DNA of 64,000 nucleotides, taken from Desulfofustis sp. PB-SRB1 (lineage in GTDB: Bacteria > Desulfobacterota > Desulfobulbia > Desulfobulbales > Desulfocapsaceae). The stretch covers positions 1-64,000 of the forward strand of contig JAEQMT010000059.1 in NCBI GenBank assembly GCA_016722945.1, written 5' to 3'. The notes beneath the pieces were generated by a model. That model was not told the origin of the DNA. It ran no database searches and worked only from the letters and a program-made list of their open reading frames with translations. Below, in pieces: positions 53,957 through 63,707 of this stretch; position 1 is the first letter of the stretch; each line of letters starts with the position of its first letter. A program made the translations under genes and the position numbers.

Positions 53957-55858
53957 TCAGACAATCCCGGTCATCTCGATGCTCATCTTCTGCTGGATCC
54001 CCTCGGTCCGGCGAAATATCTCCTTGAGCATGGTTTGATCGATGCGGGAGAGCCGTTTCGGGTTGACAAAATTATCGGCGCTGCCGCCCTCCTCGTTGAT
54101 GGCGGTAATCTGCCTGAGAAAACGCATGTTCATCAGATAGTGATACGACTGGACAATGTCGTCATATTCGGCGGTGGTGAGCTTGCGTTGTTCATGGATC
54201 AACCGCAGCCGCTCAAGGGTGTTGGTGTGGCGGATGCCTAATTTGAGGCCATAGATCCGGGCAAAATCGATAATCGGCTGTAGGGCCCGCTTGATATCGA
54301 ATTTGTCCTTATGCTCACCTTTTGACTGCACCACGATATTTCTGAAAAATCCTAGCGGCGGTTTGAAATAAAGGGCGTTTTCCACCATGTTGCGAAAAAA
54401 TCCGGGCCAGTTCTGAAGAGAGGTAAAAAGGTAGTGTGCCAGCTGATCGGTAAGCGCTGTATCACCATAACCATGGCGAAAATCAAAAAATATGGAGGAG
54501 TTGAGCAGATCTTCAGGATTCGGTGTCCTTATCCAATCCATGAAATAGCGCTTCCACACCGACAACGGCTGGCACCAGTGCGGGTTGGAGGCCATGTTGT
54601 TGCCCTCGCACAGCGAGTAACCGGCCTCATCTAGCCAGGTGCTGATTGTTGTGGCGAGCGCCAGAAAATAGCTTCGCGCTTCTTCCCGGTCGTTCTCATC
54701 TTCGATATCTTGATAGATAATCGCGTTATCCTGGTCGGTCTTTAAGGTCTGTTCCCGCCTCCCCTCACTGCCCATGATCAGAAAGGCGAAGGTGCAGGGC
54801 GGCGGCCCGGCATCGGCCAGAGCAAGTTCGACGATCTTTTCCAGAACCGCGTCGGAGAAGGTGGTGATCAGCGAAGTCAGGGTTTCCGGCTGAGCGCCGT
54901 TCTTGATGGGCTCCAGGAGAATGTCCGGTAGGCGCCGGTGAATATTGGTAAGCTCCTTGGCGTGTTCGGCCCGCTTCACCTCCTGGATGAGAAAATAGGG
55001 CGAGCGGCTCTGTTCAGTGATAATCTGCCGGTCGGTGACGATGCCCACGATGTTGCCGTCCATATCGCGTACCGCCAGATGCGAGATGGAGGTCTCGATC
55101 ATCGCCATGTAGGCCTCTAAGACAAGGGCGCCCACCTCCACGCTGACCAGGGGGCTGGACATGATCGTTGCCACCGGCTGGTCGCCGGACAGCCCGGTGA
55201 TGATGACGCGGGTGCGTAGATCCTCGTCGGTAACGATGCCCTCGATAACCTCATCACCATCGTGGACGAAGATGTAGCCGGTGTCCGCCTCGCTCATCAT
55301 GGTCGCCGCCTGTTTGATGGTTGCCGTGGCGGGACAGCGCAGAATGGCCGGTTCGATAAGAGCGGTTATGGGCTGCTGCAGAAAAGGCGTGGCGCCGCTA
55401 TCCGCCCTGATCTGGCCGGCGACCATATCGGCGTAGGCGCGATCCACCATTTTTTTGCCGAAGGTGTTGGTAAAATACTCCTTGAACACCTCAAACTCGT
55501 CACACAGCCCGATAAACTGATCGTGCGGCACCAGAAAAAACGAGGTGTCCTCAACGAGCTGCATGGTGCGAATGGCAACACCGCCGTTCACCAGCATCGA
55601 GATACCGCCGAAGCAATCACCCTCGGAAAGCATACCGCGCAGGGTTTTTTTCTGGTCATGCTCGAAGTAGAGCTCGGCTGAGCCTTTGGCGATTACATAG
55701 AGGTGGTGCACCGGTGTCTTCTGCTGAACAAATTTGATCTCACCGGCAGCGCTGGTCTCTTCTGAAATATGGGGCTGGAGCTGGGTCACGTTCCGGCGTG
55801 GCAGAAAGGCGAAGGGCACCAGATCGGTAAGCATGGACAGCTTTTCCTGATCAATCAC
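53957..55858 (-). CDS. cNMP-binding/CBS/DUF294 nucleotidyltransferase-like signalling protein
   Basis: Four modules in 633 residues. A cyclic nucleotide-binding fold comes first (residues 20-140, GSAELYFEHDQKKTLRGMLS, GDCFGGISML). A CBS pair follows (150-290, ADTGYIFVHDGDEVIEGIVT and ISHLAVRDMDGNIVGIVTDR). Then a DUF294 nucleotidyltransferase-like domain has GSEGRREQTLKTDQDNAI, and a DUF294_C helical domain ends the protein. This architecture is widespread, and its N-terminal parts sense nucleotides. Its target is unknown. Confidence 0.9.
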   Translation of the reverse strand: MIDQEKLSMLTDLVPFAFLPRRNVTQLQPHISEETSAAGEIKFVQQKTPVHHLYVIAKGSAELYFEHDQKKTLRGMLSEGDCFGGISMLVNGGVAIRTMQLVEDTSFFLVPHDQFIGLCDEFEVFKEYFTNTFGKKMVDRAYADMVAGQIRADSGATPFLQQPITALIEPAILRCPATATIKQAATMMSEADTGYIFVHDGDEVIEGIVTDEDLRTRVIITGLSGDQPVATIMSSPLVSVEVGALVLEAYMAMIETSISHLAVRDMDGNIVGIVTDRQIITEQSRSPYFLIQEVKRAEHAKELTNIHRRLPDILLEPIKNGAQPETLTSLITTFSDAVLEKIVELALADAGPPPCTFAFLIMGSEGRREQTLKTDQDNAIIYQDIEDENDREEARSYFLALATTISTWLDEAGYSLCEGNNMASNPHWCQPLSVWKRYFMDWIRTPNPEDLLNSSIFFDFRHGYGDTALTDQLAHYLFTSLQNWPGFFRNMVENALYFKPPLGFFRNIVVQSKGEHKDKFDIKRALQPIIDFARIYGLKLGIRHTNTLERLRLIHEQRKLTTAEYDDIVQSYHYLMNMRFLRQITAINEEGGSADNFVNPKRLSRIDQTMLKEIFRRTEGIQQKMSIEMTGIV

Positions 55859-55937
55859 TTGGGTTTCTCCCCAAAATGCGGATTGACAACGGCGATTGAC
55901 TGCGTGGAATTCACCCTAGCCCAAGCATCCCCGACTG

Positions 55938-57122
55938 TCAACGTGATCCATGGCTGGTTGTCGCAGCCTTAAAGTGGCTCAGGATAGCCCGGGCGCTGTT
56001 TTGCGCACCATCGAGGGCAAGAGGCGGGGCCGCCGCCGGATCAAGACGCGATACCTGGGCCAGTGCCTGGTAAAGCCGGTGGGCATCGGCCGTCGCCTCG
56101 GGCACCGTGATCAGGTGGGTGGTGCGGTATGCACGAAGCGCGTCCAGGTGGGCACGCTGTTCGCCGTCGCGCATATCGCGGACGATCACCACGGCGGCAA
56201 CATCCGCCGCCAACACGTCGATGACTGAATTGTAACCACCGAAGACAAGCGCCCAGCTCGACCGCGGCAGGCTGTCGGCATACCGTGCCGAAAACGGTTC
56301 CACCGTTACCCCGGCCATGGTGGTAAGCCGTCGATGCAGCGAATCAGGCGGCGGCTCGCCCAGAAAGAACGAGACCCTGCCGCGCTTCCCACCGAGCCGT
56401 TCCAGCGCCTGAGCGCATTGTTCAAGCATGAACAGGGTGTGTTCACCCAGCCAGGGAATCGAGACGGTTCCGCCGGATCGTGTGTCTTCAGACAGCGGGC
56501 CATTCGGCAGATATCTCAATTCGCGCAGACGCGAGACATAGCCGCATGGCTGCGCGACGGTACCGAAGCTCCGCTCAAGTACAACACGCGGCTCAGCACC
56601 CATCACCTTTTCATCGCCATACCAGAGCAGCCCCTGGTAATACCGAGCAAAGGTGTCTCGGGCAAGAGCCTCGGTAAGCTGTTTCACCTCACCCACCACA
56701 CCCCGTACCCCCAGCAGCCAGTGGGTGCCGCCTTGTTCGCTGCTCACCGCCAAAGCGGGCAGCAGCTCACGGTGCTTGCCCTGGGGGCTGTGATCAACCA
56801 GCACTACGCGGGGATGGAGCTGGCCAACGAAAAATGCCAGCTGTTCGCCGCGCAATTGTCCCAATTGGGAGTCCGAGTAGCCTGAAGAGCCGGTAACCCC
56901 TCTGGCCGTACCGTCTATAACCTCGGTGCGATAAGCGGGCAGTTTCAACCAGTCCAGCTCACCGCCGCCGATCAACTCGGCGGTGTGACGACAGCCGCTG
57001 ACCAGACATACTTTCAACTCCGGGGCCAGCCGGCGCAGGGCCAGGCCGATTGCCGCGGCCCGGCTCACATGCCCCAGGCCGCGCCCGTCATGGGCATATA
57101 GCAAGACATCGAGACGATCCAT
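55938..57122 (-). CDS. Glycosyltransferase, MurG/GT28-like
   Basis: A 394-residue GT-B-type enzyme. The N-terminus VLLYAHDGRGLGHVSRAAAI matches the glycine-rich loop of MurG-like transferases, and the C-terminal nucleotide-sugar region has FGGYNSVIDVLAADVAAVVI. There is no membrane helix. The longer open frame to 57215 lacks a ribosome site, so ATG 57122 is used. It is divergent from a GT4 enzyme 91 bp away. The likely product is a cell-surface glycan or glycolipid. Confidence 0.75.
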   Translation of the reverse strand: MDRLDVLLYAHDGRGLGHVSRAAAIGLALRRLAPELKVCLVSGCRHTAELIGGGELDWLKLPAYRTEVIDGTARGVTGSSGYSDSQLGQLRGEQLAFFVGQLHPRVVLVDHSPQGKHRELLPALAVSSEQGGTHWLLGVRGVVGEVKQLTEALARDTFARYYQGLLWYGDEKVMGAEPRVVLERSFGTVAQPCGYVSRLRELRYLPNGPLSEDTRSGGTVSIPWLGEHTLFMLEQCAQALERLGGKRGRVSFFLGEPPPDSLHRRLTTMAGVTVEPFSARYADSLPRSSWALVFGGYNSVIDVLAADVAAVVIVRDMRDGEQRAHLDALRAYRTTHLITVPEATADAHRLYQALAQVSRLDPAAAPPLALDGAQNSARAILSHFKAATTSHGSR

Positions 57123-57213
57123 AGATCCACTATAGCAGATGCACAACTGATTGCCACTGCAATGAAAAACCGGGTATGATGCAAAGCCGACTATCTTTTC
57201 TGAAATTGCCGCC

Positions 57214-58338
57214 ATGCAGATCGCCTACTATATGCCCTTCAAACCGCCGGGGCACCGCAATCCCTCCGGCGACCTGATCACCGGTATGGAGCTGCATGAT
57301 TTTCTGCGCGATGGCGGCCACTCGCTGAACATTGCCAGCCGGTTGCGCTGCCGCTGGCTCTATCTGAAGCCGTGGCGCTATCCACAGTTGGCGCATGCCC
57401 GGCAGTCCGCTCTACGCCACACGCGGAAAAGCGGCGCGGAGCTCTGGTTGAGCTATCACAGCTATTATAAGGCGCCGGACTTGCTCGGCCCATGGTGCAG
57501 CCGCACCCTTTCGATTCCCTACGTCATCTTTCAGGGAATCTACTCCACCAAAAGACGACGCAGCGCCATCACCTATATCGGTTTTGTGCTCAACCGCAGG
57601 GCCCTGCAGCAAGCTCAACTGGTTTTTACCAACAAAAAACGCGACGAAATCAATCTCAAACGGCTGCTGGAAGAACCACGAGTACGCTACATCGCCCCCG
57701 GTATAGAACCGGCACAATTTCACTTCGACCACCAGGCCCGAGCGCGGATGCGGGCGAACTGGCGAACCGGTGACCGGCCGGTGGTGCTCAGCACGGCGAT
57801 GCTGCGCCCCGGCGTCAAAAGCCGGGGTATGGAGATGGTAATGAAGAGTTGCGCTGAGCTGCGGGCCGATAATCAGCCTCTTCTGTTGGTTATTGCCGGC
57901 GATGGCGAGGAGCGCGCTCGACTGGCGCGCCGTGGGCACGAGCTGCTTGGTGAGGATGTCCTTTTTCTGGGCAGGATTACCCGCACCAGACTTTTTGAAT
58001 GCTACAGCGGCGCCGATATTTTTGCCTTTCCCGGCATCGACGAATCACTGGGCATGGTCTATCTGGAGGCCCAGTCATGCGGGCTGCCGGTGGTTGCCTG
58101 TGGTGACTGGGGCGCCCGAGAAACGGTCATTGACAAGGCAACCGGCCTTCTCACCGAGTATTCCCGCCCGGAGACCTTCACCGCCGCAATCAGGACCCTG
58201 CTGGGCGATGCACCGCGCCGCACCGAAATGGGCCACGCCGCGGCCCGCCATATCCGCACTCATCACGATCTTAACCGCAACTATCGCCAGGTGGAGCGCA
58301 CCCTGCGGCAGGTAGTGGACGGCGGAGAAAGGAAGTGA
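57214..58338 (+). CDS. Glycosyltransferase family 4 (GT-B fold)
   Basis: A 374-residue retaining glycosyltransferase. The acceptor domain starts MQIAYYMPFKPPGHRNPSGD. The donor domain has VVLSTAMLRPGVKSRGMEMV, LLLVIAGDGEERARL and the E-x7-E motif in FPGIDESLGMVYLEAQSCGLP. It is paired divergently with a MurG-like enzyme, and both may act on one glycan. A cruciform repeat follows it. Confidence 0.88.
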   Translation: MQIAYYMPFKPPGHRNPSGDLITGMELHDFLRDGGHSLNIASRLRCRWLYLKPWRYPQLAHARQSALRHTRKSGAELWLSYHSYYKAPDLLGPWCSRTLSIPYVIFQGIYSTKRRRSAITYIGFVLNRRALQQAQLVFTNKKRDEINLKRLLEEPRVRYIAPGIEPAQFHFDHQARARMRANWRTGDRPVVLSTAMLRPGVKSRGMEMVMKSCAELRADNQPLLLVIAGDGEERARLARRGHELLGEDVLFLGRITRTRLFECYSGADIFAFPGIDESLGMVYLEAQSCGLPVVACGDWGARETVIDKATGLLTEYSRPETFTAAIRTLLGDAPRRTEMGHAAARHIRTHHDLNRNYRQVERTLRQVVDGGERK

Positions 58339-58423
58339 AGTATTCTTGAAAATTGAGGAGTCTCGTCAAGCCCGCAGCGCACCATCAGACCCAAGAATCG
58401 AGCCGGCATCTGCTCAGCCAACT

Positions 58424-58586
58424 AGTGCCCTGTCAAGCCTCATCTGTTCAATCTTGCTTGTCCTTTTGGCTTCCCGACTTCGTTACTCAGTCGGTTACAT
58501 AGCGCTGCTATGCGCCCTCTTTCGCGCCTTGCGGGAAACCAAAATTACGGCGCAATTTTTGAACATCTGAAACTTGACATGACACT
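58424..58586. repeat. 163-bp cruciform/MITE-like element
   Basis: Terminal inverted repeats AGTGCCCTGTCAAG... (58424-58451) and ...CTTGACATGACACT (58559-58586) match at 22 of 28 positions. Nested inside are TTTTGGCTTCCCG with CGGGAAACCAAAA (58464-58476 and 58532-58544) and a central CATAGC-GCT-GCTATG. The whole unit can fold into one long hairpin. It has no coding capacity and lies between convergent genes. Confidence 0.75.
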
Positions 58587-58610
58587 GGTAGCTTTGGCAA
58601 TTTTGGCGCA

Positions 58611-59432
58611 CTACAGGAGAAGATAGTCCACCGCGTTGACCACCGACCAGCCCAGCGCTAGGCCGGTGATGACCAGACAAGCCACGGCCAGCAAGCGATG
58701 ACTGAACCGTTCCTGCCGACGCTCACGGTAGCCCAGTAGATACCCGACCAGTGCACCGGCAACAAGTCCACCGCCGTGGCCCCAGTTGTTGATACCGGGC
58801 ACGAGAAATCCGAAGAGAAAGATGCCGACCATCCAACTGCCGAGTTGGCTGAAGACTACCCGGCCATAGGTGCCGCCCCGACTTTTGCCGAAATAGAGGG
58901 CCGCTCCGATCAGGCCGCATACCGCCCCGGACGCGCCGATTGTCAGTGGCACACCGGCAACGGCCGAGACCAGGAAGCTGATGATGCCGCTCAGCGTATA
59001 GATAACCACCATGCGGCTGGCGCCGTACTCTTTGATCAGTAGCGGTGCCAGATTATACAGGGCAACCATATTGAAGACGATATGAAGCAGACCACCGTGC
59101 AGATAATTGGCCGAGATCAGTGTCCACCAGCGACCTGCCGCGAACACCGGCATGCTGCCGGAGGCCCCCAGCACAAAGAGGCTCTCGCTGCTGGGCGAAA
59201 GCGCACCACCCTGGGGCACCACGAGCAGCGACAAGACGAACATGGTGATGTTCGCCCCAAGAATCAGGCGGAAGAGCGCTTCTTCGTCGCTCACCAGCCG
59301 GCTCAATGGATTGTTCTTGAAAACCGAGCCGGGCCGCGACAGGCCACAATAGGGACAGCTTGGCGCCGAACGACTCACGAGCCGCCGGCAATTAGGACAC
59401 AATAGTGAGTTTCGCTGAGGTGTTGCGGTCAT
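58611..59432 (-). CDS. Rhomboid intramembrane serine protease with N-terminal zinc ribbon
   Basis: The first 32 residues carry CPNCRRLV and CPYCGLSRPG, a zinc-ribbon pair. Six hydrophobic helices follow. Catalytic Ser is in TIGASGAVCGLIGAALYFG and His in NNWGHGGGLVAGALVGYLL. HGGLLHIVFNMVALYNLAP matches the HxxxHxxxN region of rhomboids. It cleaves membrane proteins within the bilayer; the substrate is unknown. Confidence 0.92.
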   Translation of the reverse strand: MTATPQRNSLLCPNCRRLVSRSAPSCPYCGLSRPGSVFKNNPLSRLVSDEEALFRLILGANITMFVLSLLVVPQGGALSPSSESLFVLGASGSMPVFAAGRWWTLISANYLHGGLLHIVFNMVALYNLAPLLIKEYGASRMVVIYTLSGIISFLVSAVAGVPLTIGASGAVCGLIGAALYFGKSRGGTYGRVVFSQLGSWMVGIFLFGFLVPGINNWGHGGGLVAGALVGYLLGYRERRQERFSHRLLAVACLVITGLALGWSVVNAVDYLLL

Positions 59433-59754
59433 AAAGACAATAGGTGAAAAAGTGGTTTTTTCCGGTCACTATTAGCAACAAACATCGGGCAACTAAAACC
59501 AAACATTCTATTGGTTGACCAAAGTAACGCTGGCCGGAGGCCACGTCATAAGGAGCTATTTCCTCAGCGGGCCGACAAACTTTATAGAGACAATAATCAT
59601 CAGTGCACAGTGCTCGCCGCGGGCATATTGCCCTAATAGCGCCCCATCTATCCGCCTATTGAGAAACGTGGGGATCCATCAGGGTTTGCGCTAACTTCCT
59701 CAGGCTGATCACCTTCGGTATGACGGGAACAGGGCTTTTTCGAGCCCACCGTAT
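59433..59754. other. Intergenic region; nothing recognised
   Basis: 322 bp between the rhomboid gene start and the oxidoreductase gene end. No open frame with a ribosome site, no RNA gene, no strong hairpin and no known repeat could be supported. It presumably contains the rhomboid promoter. Confidence 0.5.
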
Positions 59755-60930
59755 TCAACAGACAGTCCAGGCTCCGTTATGTTCGCTGGAGCTGAGCATG
59801 GCCGCGATTAATCTGGCGCCGAGCAATCCGTCGCGGGCGTTGGGAAAATAAAGCGCCAGCGGATCAGCTTTGCCCCCGCTGCGCCGGGCGGCAATAACCT
59901 CGGCCGCATCGCTGTAGAGGTTGGCAAAACCATCCGGGAACCCCTCCGGATGGCCGGCTGCAATACGGCTTGCGCGTGCCGCCAGCGGCAACGTTCCCGG
60001 CCCCCTGGGAGTTCTTGTCTCGGCGGGCGCCCCCAGCGGTTTGAAGTGCAGAACCTGAGGATGCTCCTGCATCCACTCCAGGGTACCGCGTGTACCGCTC
60101 ACTCGGATGCGCAGACAATTCTCCACCCCGGCGGCCGCCTGGGTCACCCAGAACATCCCCCGCACCCCGCGCTCCAAGCGAAGCAGCGCACCGGCAAAGT
60201 CATGAACCAGCCGGTTCGGAACCACCGCCCCGACCTCGGCGGCAACCTCCATCACCTCTAGCCCGGTAATATAGCGAAGCAGGTTGTGAGCGTGGCTGCC
60301 GATATCGCCCAGCACCAGAGACGCGCCGCTCCTGTTCGAATCGAAGCGCCAGGGAACCGGTCCGGCGGCCGGATCGGGGTCTCTTTCGAGGGCCTTACCT
60401 CCTTGAACATATTCCACCTGCACCAGGCGAAGATCGCCCAGCTCCCCATACTCCACCATCGCCCGTGCCTGCCGAACCATCGGGTAGCCGGTATAATTGT
60501 GGGTAAGGCAAAAGACCAGCCCGGTGTCATTTACCAGGCGAACCAGGGTTTGAGCTTCGGCAACGGTATTGGTCATCGGTTTGTCGCAGATAACGTCAAA
60601 ACCATGCTCAAGCGCAGCCTTGGCATAGGGAAAGTGGGAGTCATTGGGAGTCATGATGGCCGCCACCTCGGCACCGTCGGCGCGGGCGCTTTCGGCGGCC
60701 AACATGGCCGTGACATCGGGATAGATCCGTCCCTCGGCCAACCCCAGAGCCCGCCCGGCGGACAAAGAGCGTGCGGGGTCAGAGGAAAGCACGGCGCTCA
60801 CCACCTCAAAACGATCGTCACGCCGTGCCGCCTGCCGGTGCATTGCCCCGATAAAAGACCCCGGCCCGCCGCCGATCAGCGCCAACCGCAGCCGCCGGCC
60901 AAGCATCGATATAACGGGATTCATAAGCAT
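59755..60930 (-). CDS. Gfo/Idh/MocA-family oxidoreductase
   Basis: An NAD(P)-dependent sugar or polyol dehydrogenase-like protein of about 391 residues. The Rossmann motif is RLALIGGGPGSFIGAMHR. The family lysine is in DVICDKPMTNTVAEAQ (the usual EKP motif is DKP here), and the catalytic His region is LGDIGSHAHNLLRYI. Substrate unknown; relatives act on inositols and hexuronates. ATG 60930 is used; a GTG 7 codons upstream is possible. Confidence 0.88.
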   Translation of the reverse strand: MLMNPVISMLGRRLRLALIGGGPGSFIGAMHRQAARRDDRFEVVSAVLSSDPARSLSAGRALGLAEGRIYPDVTAMLAAESARADGAEVAAIMTPNDSHFPYAKAALEHGFDVICDKPMTNTVAEAQTLVRLVNDTGLVFCLTHNYTGYPMVRQARAMVEYGELGDLRLVQVEYVQGGKALERDPDPAAGPVPWRFDSNRSGASLVLGDIGSHAHNLLRYITGLEVMEVAAEVGAVVPNRLVHDFAGALLRLERGVRGMFWVTQAAAGVENCLRIRVSGTRGTLEWMQEHPQVLHFKPLGAPAETRTPRGPGTLPLAARASRIAAGHPEGFPDGFANLYSDAAEVIAARRSGGKADPLALYFPNARDGLLGARLIAAMLSSSEHNGAWTVC

Positions 60931-61011
60931 GGACGATCCCGAACGGCTCACTGTATCGTTTTATCTGTACCCGCGGAAGTCGGCGGCACCCCTGGGCACC
61001 TTGCTAAGGCG

Positions 61012-62481
61012 CTATATGATCGGTTGCATGGCACCCATGTAGGCGCGTAGTTCGGCGCCGACAGCTTCTACCTCGGTGTAGCGGATTGCCTCGTTGACCT
61101 CCAGCAGTTCGAGGTTGTCCACCCCGGTATCGGCCGGATCCAGGCCGGCGCCCAGGACATCGGCGGACACCGCGTCCATAAAGTCACCAAGCAGCGGCAC
61201 TGCCTCATGGGCAAAGAGGTAGCAGCCGTATTCAGCAGTGTCGGAGATTACTACATTCATCTCGTAGAGTTTTTTTCGAGCGATGAGGTTGGCAATCAGG
61301 GGCACCTCGTGCAGCGATTCGTAATACGCCGATTCCTCCTTGATGCCCGCCGCCACCATGGTGTCAAAGGCAAGCTCGACACCGGCCTTGACAAAGGCCA
61401 CCAGTAAAATCCCCTTATCGAAATAATCCTGTTCGGCAATCTCATCGGTGGTCGAGACCGCCTGCTCAAAGGCGGTCTCGCCGGTCCGGCGGCGCCATTC
61501 AAGCAACTGAGCATCGTTGTTTTCCCAGTCCGCCATCATGGTGCGGGAAAACTCTCCTGAGAGAATATCGTCCATATGTTTGGCAAAGAGCGGAGTGAGT
61601 ATCATCCTCAACTCTTCGGCAAGCAGATGGGCGCGGATTTTAGCCGGATTGGACAGGCGATCCATCATCAGGGTGATACCGCCGAACTTGAGCGCCTCGG
61701 TAATCACCTCCCAGCCGTTCTGCACAAGTTTGGAGGCATAGCCGGAATCGATCCCCTCTTCGATCATCTTGTCGTAGCACAACAGGGAGCCGGCCTGCAG
61801 CAATCCGCAGAGAATGGTCTGCTCGCCCATCAGATCGGATTTCACTTCGGCGATGAACGAGGAATGGAGCACCCCGGCGCGGTCGCCGCCGGTACCGCAG
61901 GCATACGCCTTGGCAATTTCCAGCCCGACCCCGCGGGGATCGTTTTCGCCGTGCACGGCAATCAGCGTCGGAATCCCGAAACCGCGCTGATACTCACGCC
62001 GCAATTCGGTACCGGGGCCTTTCGGCGCCACCATGATAACCGTGATATCGGGGCGAATCCGCATGCCTACCTCGACGATGTTGAACCCGTGCGAATAAGA
62101 AAGACGGCTGTTTTGCTTCATCAGCGGCATGATGGTTTCCACCACCTGGCTGTGCTGCTTGTCCGGGGTGAGGTTGATGACCAGATCAGCCTCGGGGATA
62201 AGCTCTTCATAGCTGCCCACCAGAAACCCGTGTTCGCTGGCGTTTTTCCAGGACTGGCGCTTTTCGGCGATGGCCTCGGTGCGCAGGGCATAGGAAACAT
62301 CGAGGCCGGAGTCGCGCAAGTTCAGCCCCTGGTGCAAGCCCTGGGCGCCGCAGCCGACGATGACGATGCGTTTGCCTCTGAGTTCCTCCACCCCATCAAA
62401 TTCATCCGCATCCATGAACCGGCACTGGGCCAGTTCTTCCACCTGCCGGCGAAATGGCAGCGAATTGAAATAATTAGCCAT
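61012..62481 (-). CDS. ilvC: Ketol-acid reductoisomerase, class II
   Basis: Second common step of valine, leucine and isoleucine synthesis. The N-terminal NADPH domain has [20 protein letters not shown], then [28 protein letters not shown] and [14 protein letters not shown] carry Mg-binding and catalytic residues. At 489 residues with a duplicated knotted C-terminal domain it is the long, E. coli-type class II enzyme. AAGGAGGAATAAC precedes the ATG. Other ilv genes are not adjacent. Confidence 0.96.
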   Translation of the reverse strand: MANYFNSLPFRRQVEELAQCRFMDADEFDGVEELRGKRIVIVGCGAQGLHQGLNLRDSGLDVSYALRTEAIAEKRQSWKNASEHGFLVGSYEELIPEADLVINLTPDKQHSQVVETIMPLMKQNSRLSYSHGFNIVEVGMRIRPDITVIMVAPKGPGTELRREYQRGFGIPTLIAVHGENDPRGVGLEIAKAYACGTGGDRAGVLHSSFIAEVKSDLMGEQTILCGLLQAGSLLCYDKMIEEGIDSGYASKLVQNGWEVITEALKFGGITLMMDRLSNPAKIRAHLLAEELRMILTPLFAKHMDDILSGEFSRTMMADWENNDAQLLEWRRRTGETAFEQAVSTTDEIAEQDYFDKGILLVAFVKAGVELAFDTMVAAGIKEESAYYESLHEVPLIANLIARKKLYEMNVVISDTAEYGCYLFAHEAVPLLGDFMDAVSADVLGAGLDPADTGVDNLELLEVNEAIRYTEVEAVGAELRAYMGAMQPII

Positions 62482-62597
62482 GTTATTCCTCCTTGTTATC
62501 GGTTAGACTCGGTTGTGCCGATGCTCTATATGCTCTATGAGCCATCGCGTCAAGAATTGATGGCGTTATAAAAACACCGCTCTACGGGCTCAAGGGA

Positions 62598-62647
62598 TCG
62601 TTTTGACTTGTCGACGCAGTATGTGTACGCCTGCGAAATCAAAACGA
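62598..62647. repeat. Hairpin in the ilvC-surE gap
   Basis: TCGTTTTGACTT (62598-62609) pairs with AAATCAAAACGA (62636-62647) apart from one G-T pair, and the inner GCAG and CTGC extend the stem. No T-run follows on either strand, so it is more likely repeat DNA than a terminator. Confidence 0.6.
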
Positions 62648-62673
62648 CCACCACTCCGCTGAGGTATTACGTA

Positions 62674-62707
62674 GCCATCTTTAACCACACGTGCGACCTT
62701 TTACGAG
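62674..62707 (-). repeat. Dispersed 34-nt repeat, copy 3 (inverted)
   Basis: Read on the minus strand it starts CTCGTAAAAGGTCGCAC and ends TTAAAGATGGC, matching 27 of 34 positions of the copy at 41540. Confidence 0.65.
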
Positions 62708-62758
62708 AATTTCAGGAATTGATCGTGCCGTTACAGAGATGCTCCCGACGGACGAGCC

Positions 62759-62855
62759 TTGACCCTTCGTCCATAATAAATTGAAATTACTGGATTCCCG
62801 TTGAAGCCTGCCTTTGAATGGGTTAATCGGGGGTGGGAATAACGGCAGAAAGCAA
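62759..62855. repeat. Dispersed hairpin repeat, third copy
   Basis: It shares TTGACCC, TCCATAAT, TTGAAATTACTGGATTCCCG and a closing GGGTGGGAATAACGGCAGAA with the two copies between ssrA and smpB. Like copy A it has a longer middle (GAAGCCTGCC) than copy B. Confidence 0.7.
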
Positions 62856-62898
62856 TTTCGAGGTTTTTACCAAAACACCACAACATAGAAGCAACCCC

Positions 62899-63669
62899 AT
62901 GACCACCATTCTCATTACCAACGATGACGGCATCAACAATCCCGGCTTGCACGCCCTCGCCCAGGCTCTGGCGCCACTGGGCCGGGTGGTGACGGTGGCC
63001 CCGGACCGGGACAACTCGGCCATCTCCCACGCCCTTACCATGAACCGGCCACTACGCCTTATCGAGCTTGCCCCGGATCGCTATAGCCTCGACGGCACCC
63101 CCAGCGATTGTGTTACCATCGGCCTCAACAAGGTGCTCTCGCAGCCGCCGGACCTGCTGGTTTCGGGCATCAACAACGGGGCCAATATCGGCGATGACAT
63201 CAATTATTCCGGCACCGTTTCCGCCGCCATCGAGGGCGCCATGTATGCGGTTGCCTCGGTGGCGGTGTCGCTGGCCGGCGAGCCTCCGTATAATTTTGCC
63301 GTAGCCGGCCACATCGCCTACCTGCTGGCTGAGCGCATCATCGGTACCGGACTGCCGGCAAACACCTTGATGAATGTCAACGTCCCTGCCGGCAGCGATA
63401 TCGCTGGGCTCAGGATAACCCGGCAGGGCAGAAGGTTATGGCAAGAGTCGGTGCAGGAGATCAGCGATCCCAATGGCCGACCCCATTTCTGGATTGGCGG
63501 CGGCCATGCCCAGCTTGAATCCGGCCGCGATACCGACAGTTATGCCCTGCACCACGGCTATGTCTCAATTACCCCCATCCACCTTGATCTGACCAACCAT
63601 GAGGGCATCAGCTATTTCAAGGAAGAGCTGGGCTTGGAAGCCATCCGGATTACCCCATCTCTGAGCTGA
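62899..63669 (+). CDS. surE: 5'/3'-nucleotidase SurE
   Basis: A metal-dependent nucleoside monophosphatase and exopolyphosphatase linked with stress survival. The metal site ILITNDDGINNPGL holds the Asp pair. NSAISHALTMNRPLR, YSLDGTPSDCVTIGL and SGINNGANIGDDINYSGTVS are the other conserved blocks. At 256 residues it is full length. I chose ATG 62899 because the family begins MTTILITNDDG; the frame is open for 22 further codons within repeat DNA. Confidence 0.96.
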   Translation: MTTILITNDDGINNPGLHALAQALAPLGRVVTVAPDRDNSAISHALTMNRPLRLIELAPDRYSLDGTPSDCVTIGLNKVLSQPPDLLVSGINNGANIGDDINYSGTVSAAIEGAMYAVASVAVSLAGEPPYNFAVAGHIAYLLAERIIGTGLPANTLMNVNVPAGSDIAGLRITRQGRRLWQESVQEISDPNGRPHFWIGGGHAQLESGRDTDSYALHHGYVSITPIHLDLTNHEGISYFKEELGLEAIRITPSLS

Positions 63670-63707
63670 TAACCGGGTAAGCCTTTTCTGAACCGGCCCG
63701 GCGGCAA

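Larger units (their letters stand above)
62482..62898. other. ilvC-surE intergenic region rich in repeats
   Basis: A 417-bp divergent gap. It contains a hairpin (62598-62647), an inverted copy of the 34-nt repeat (62674-62707) and a third copy of the TTGACCC/ACTGGATTCCCG repeat (62759-62855). No gene is supported. The close packing suggests one composite element or repeated insertion at one spot. Confidence 0.7.

Noticed and set aside
58346-58570. A 74-codon frame after the GT4 gene
   Set aside because: It lies almost wholly in the cruciform repeat and reflects repeat sequence, not a protein.
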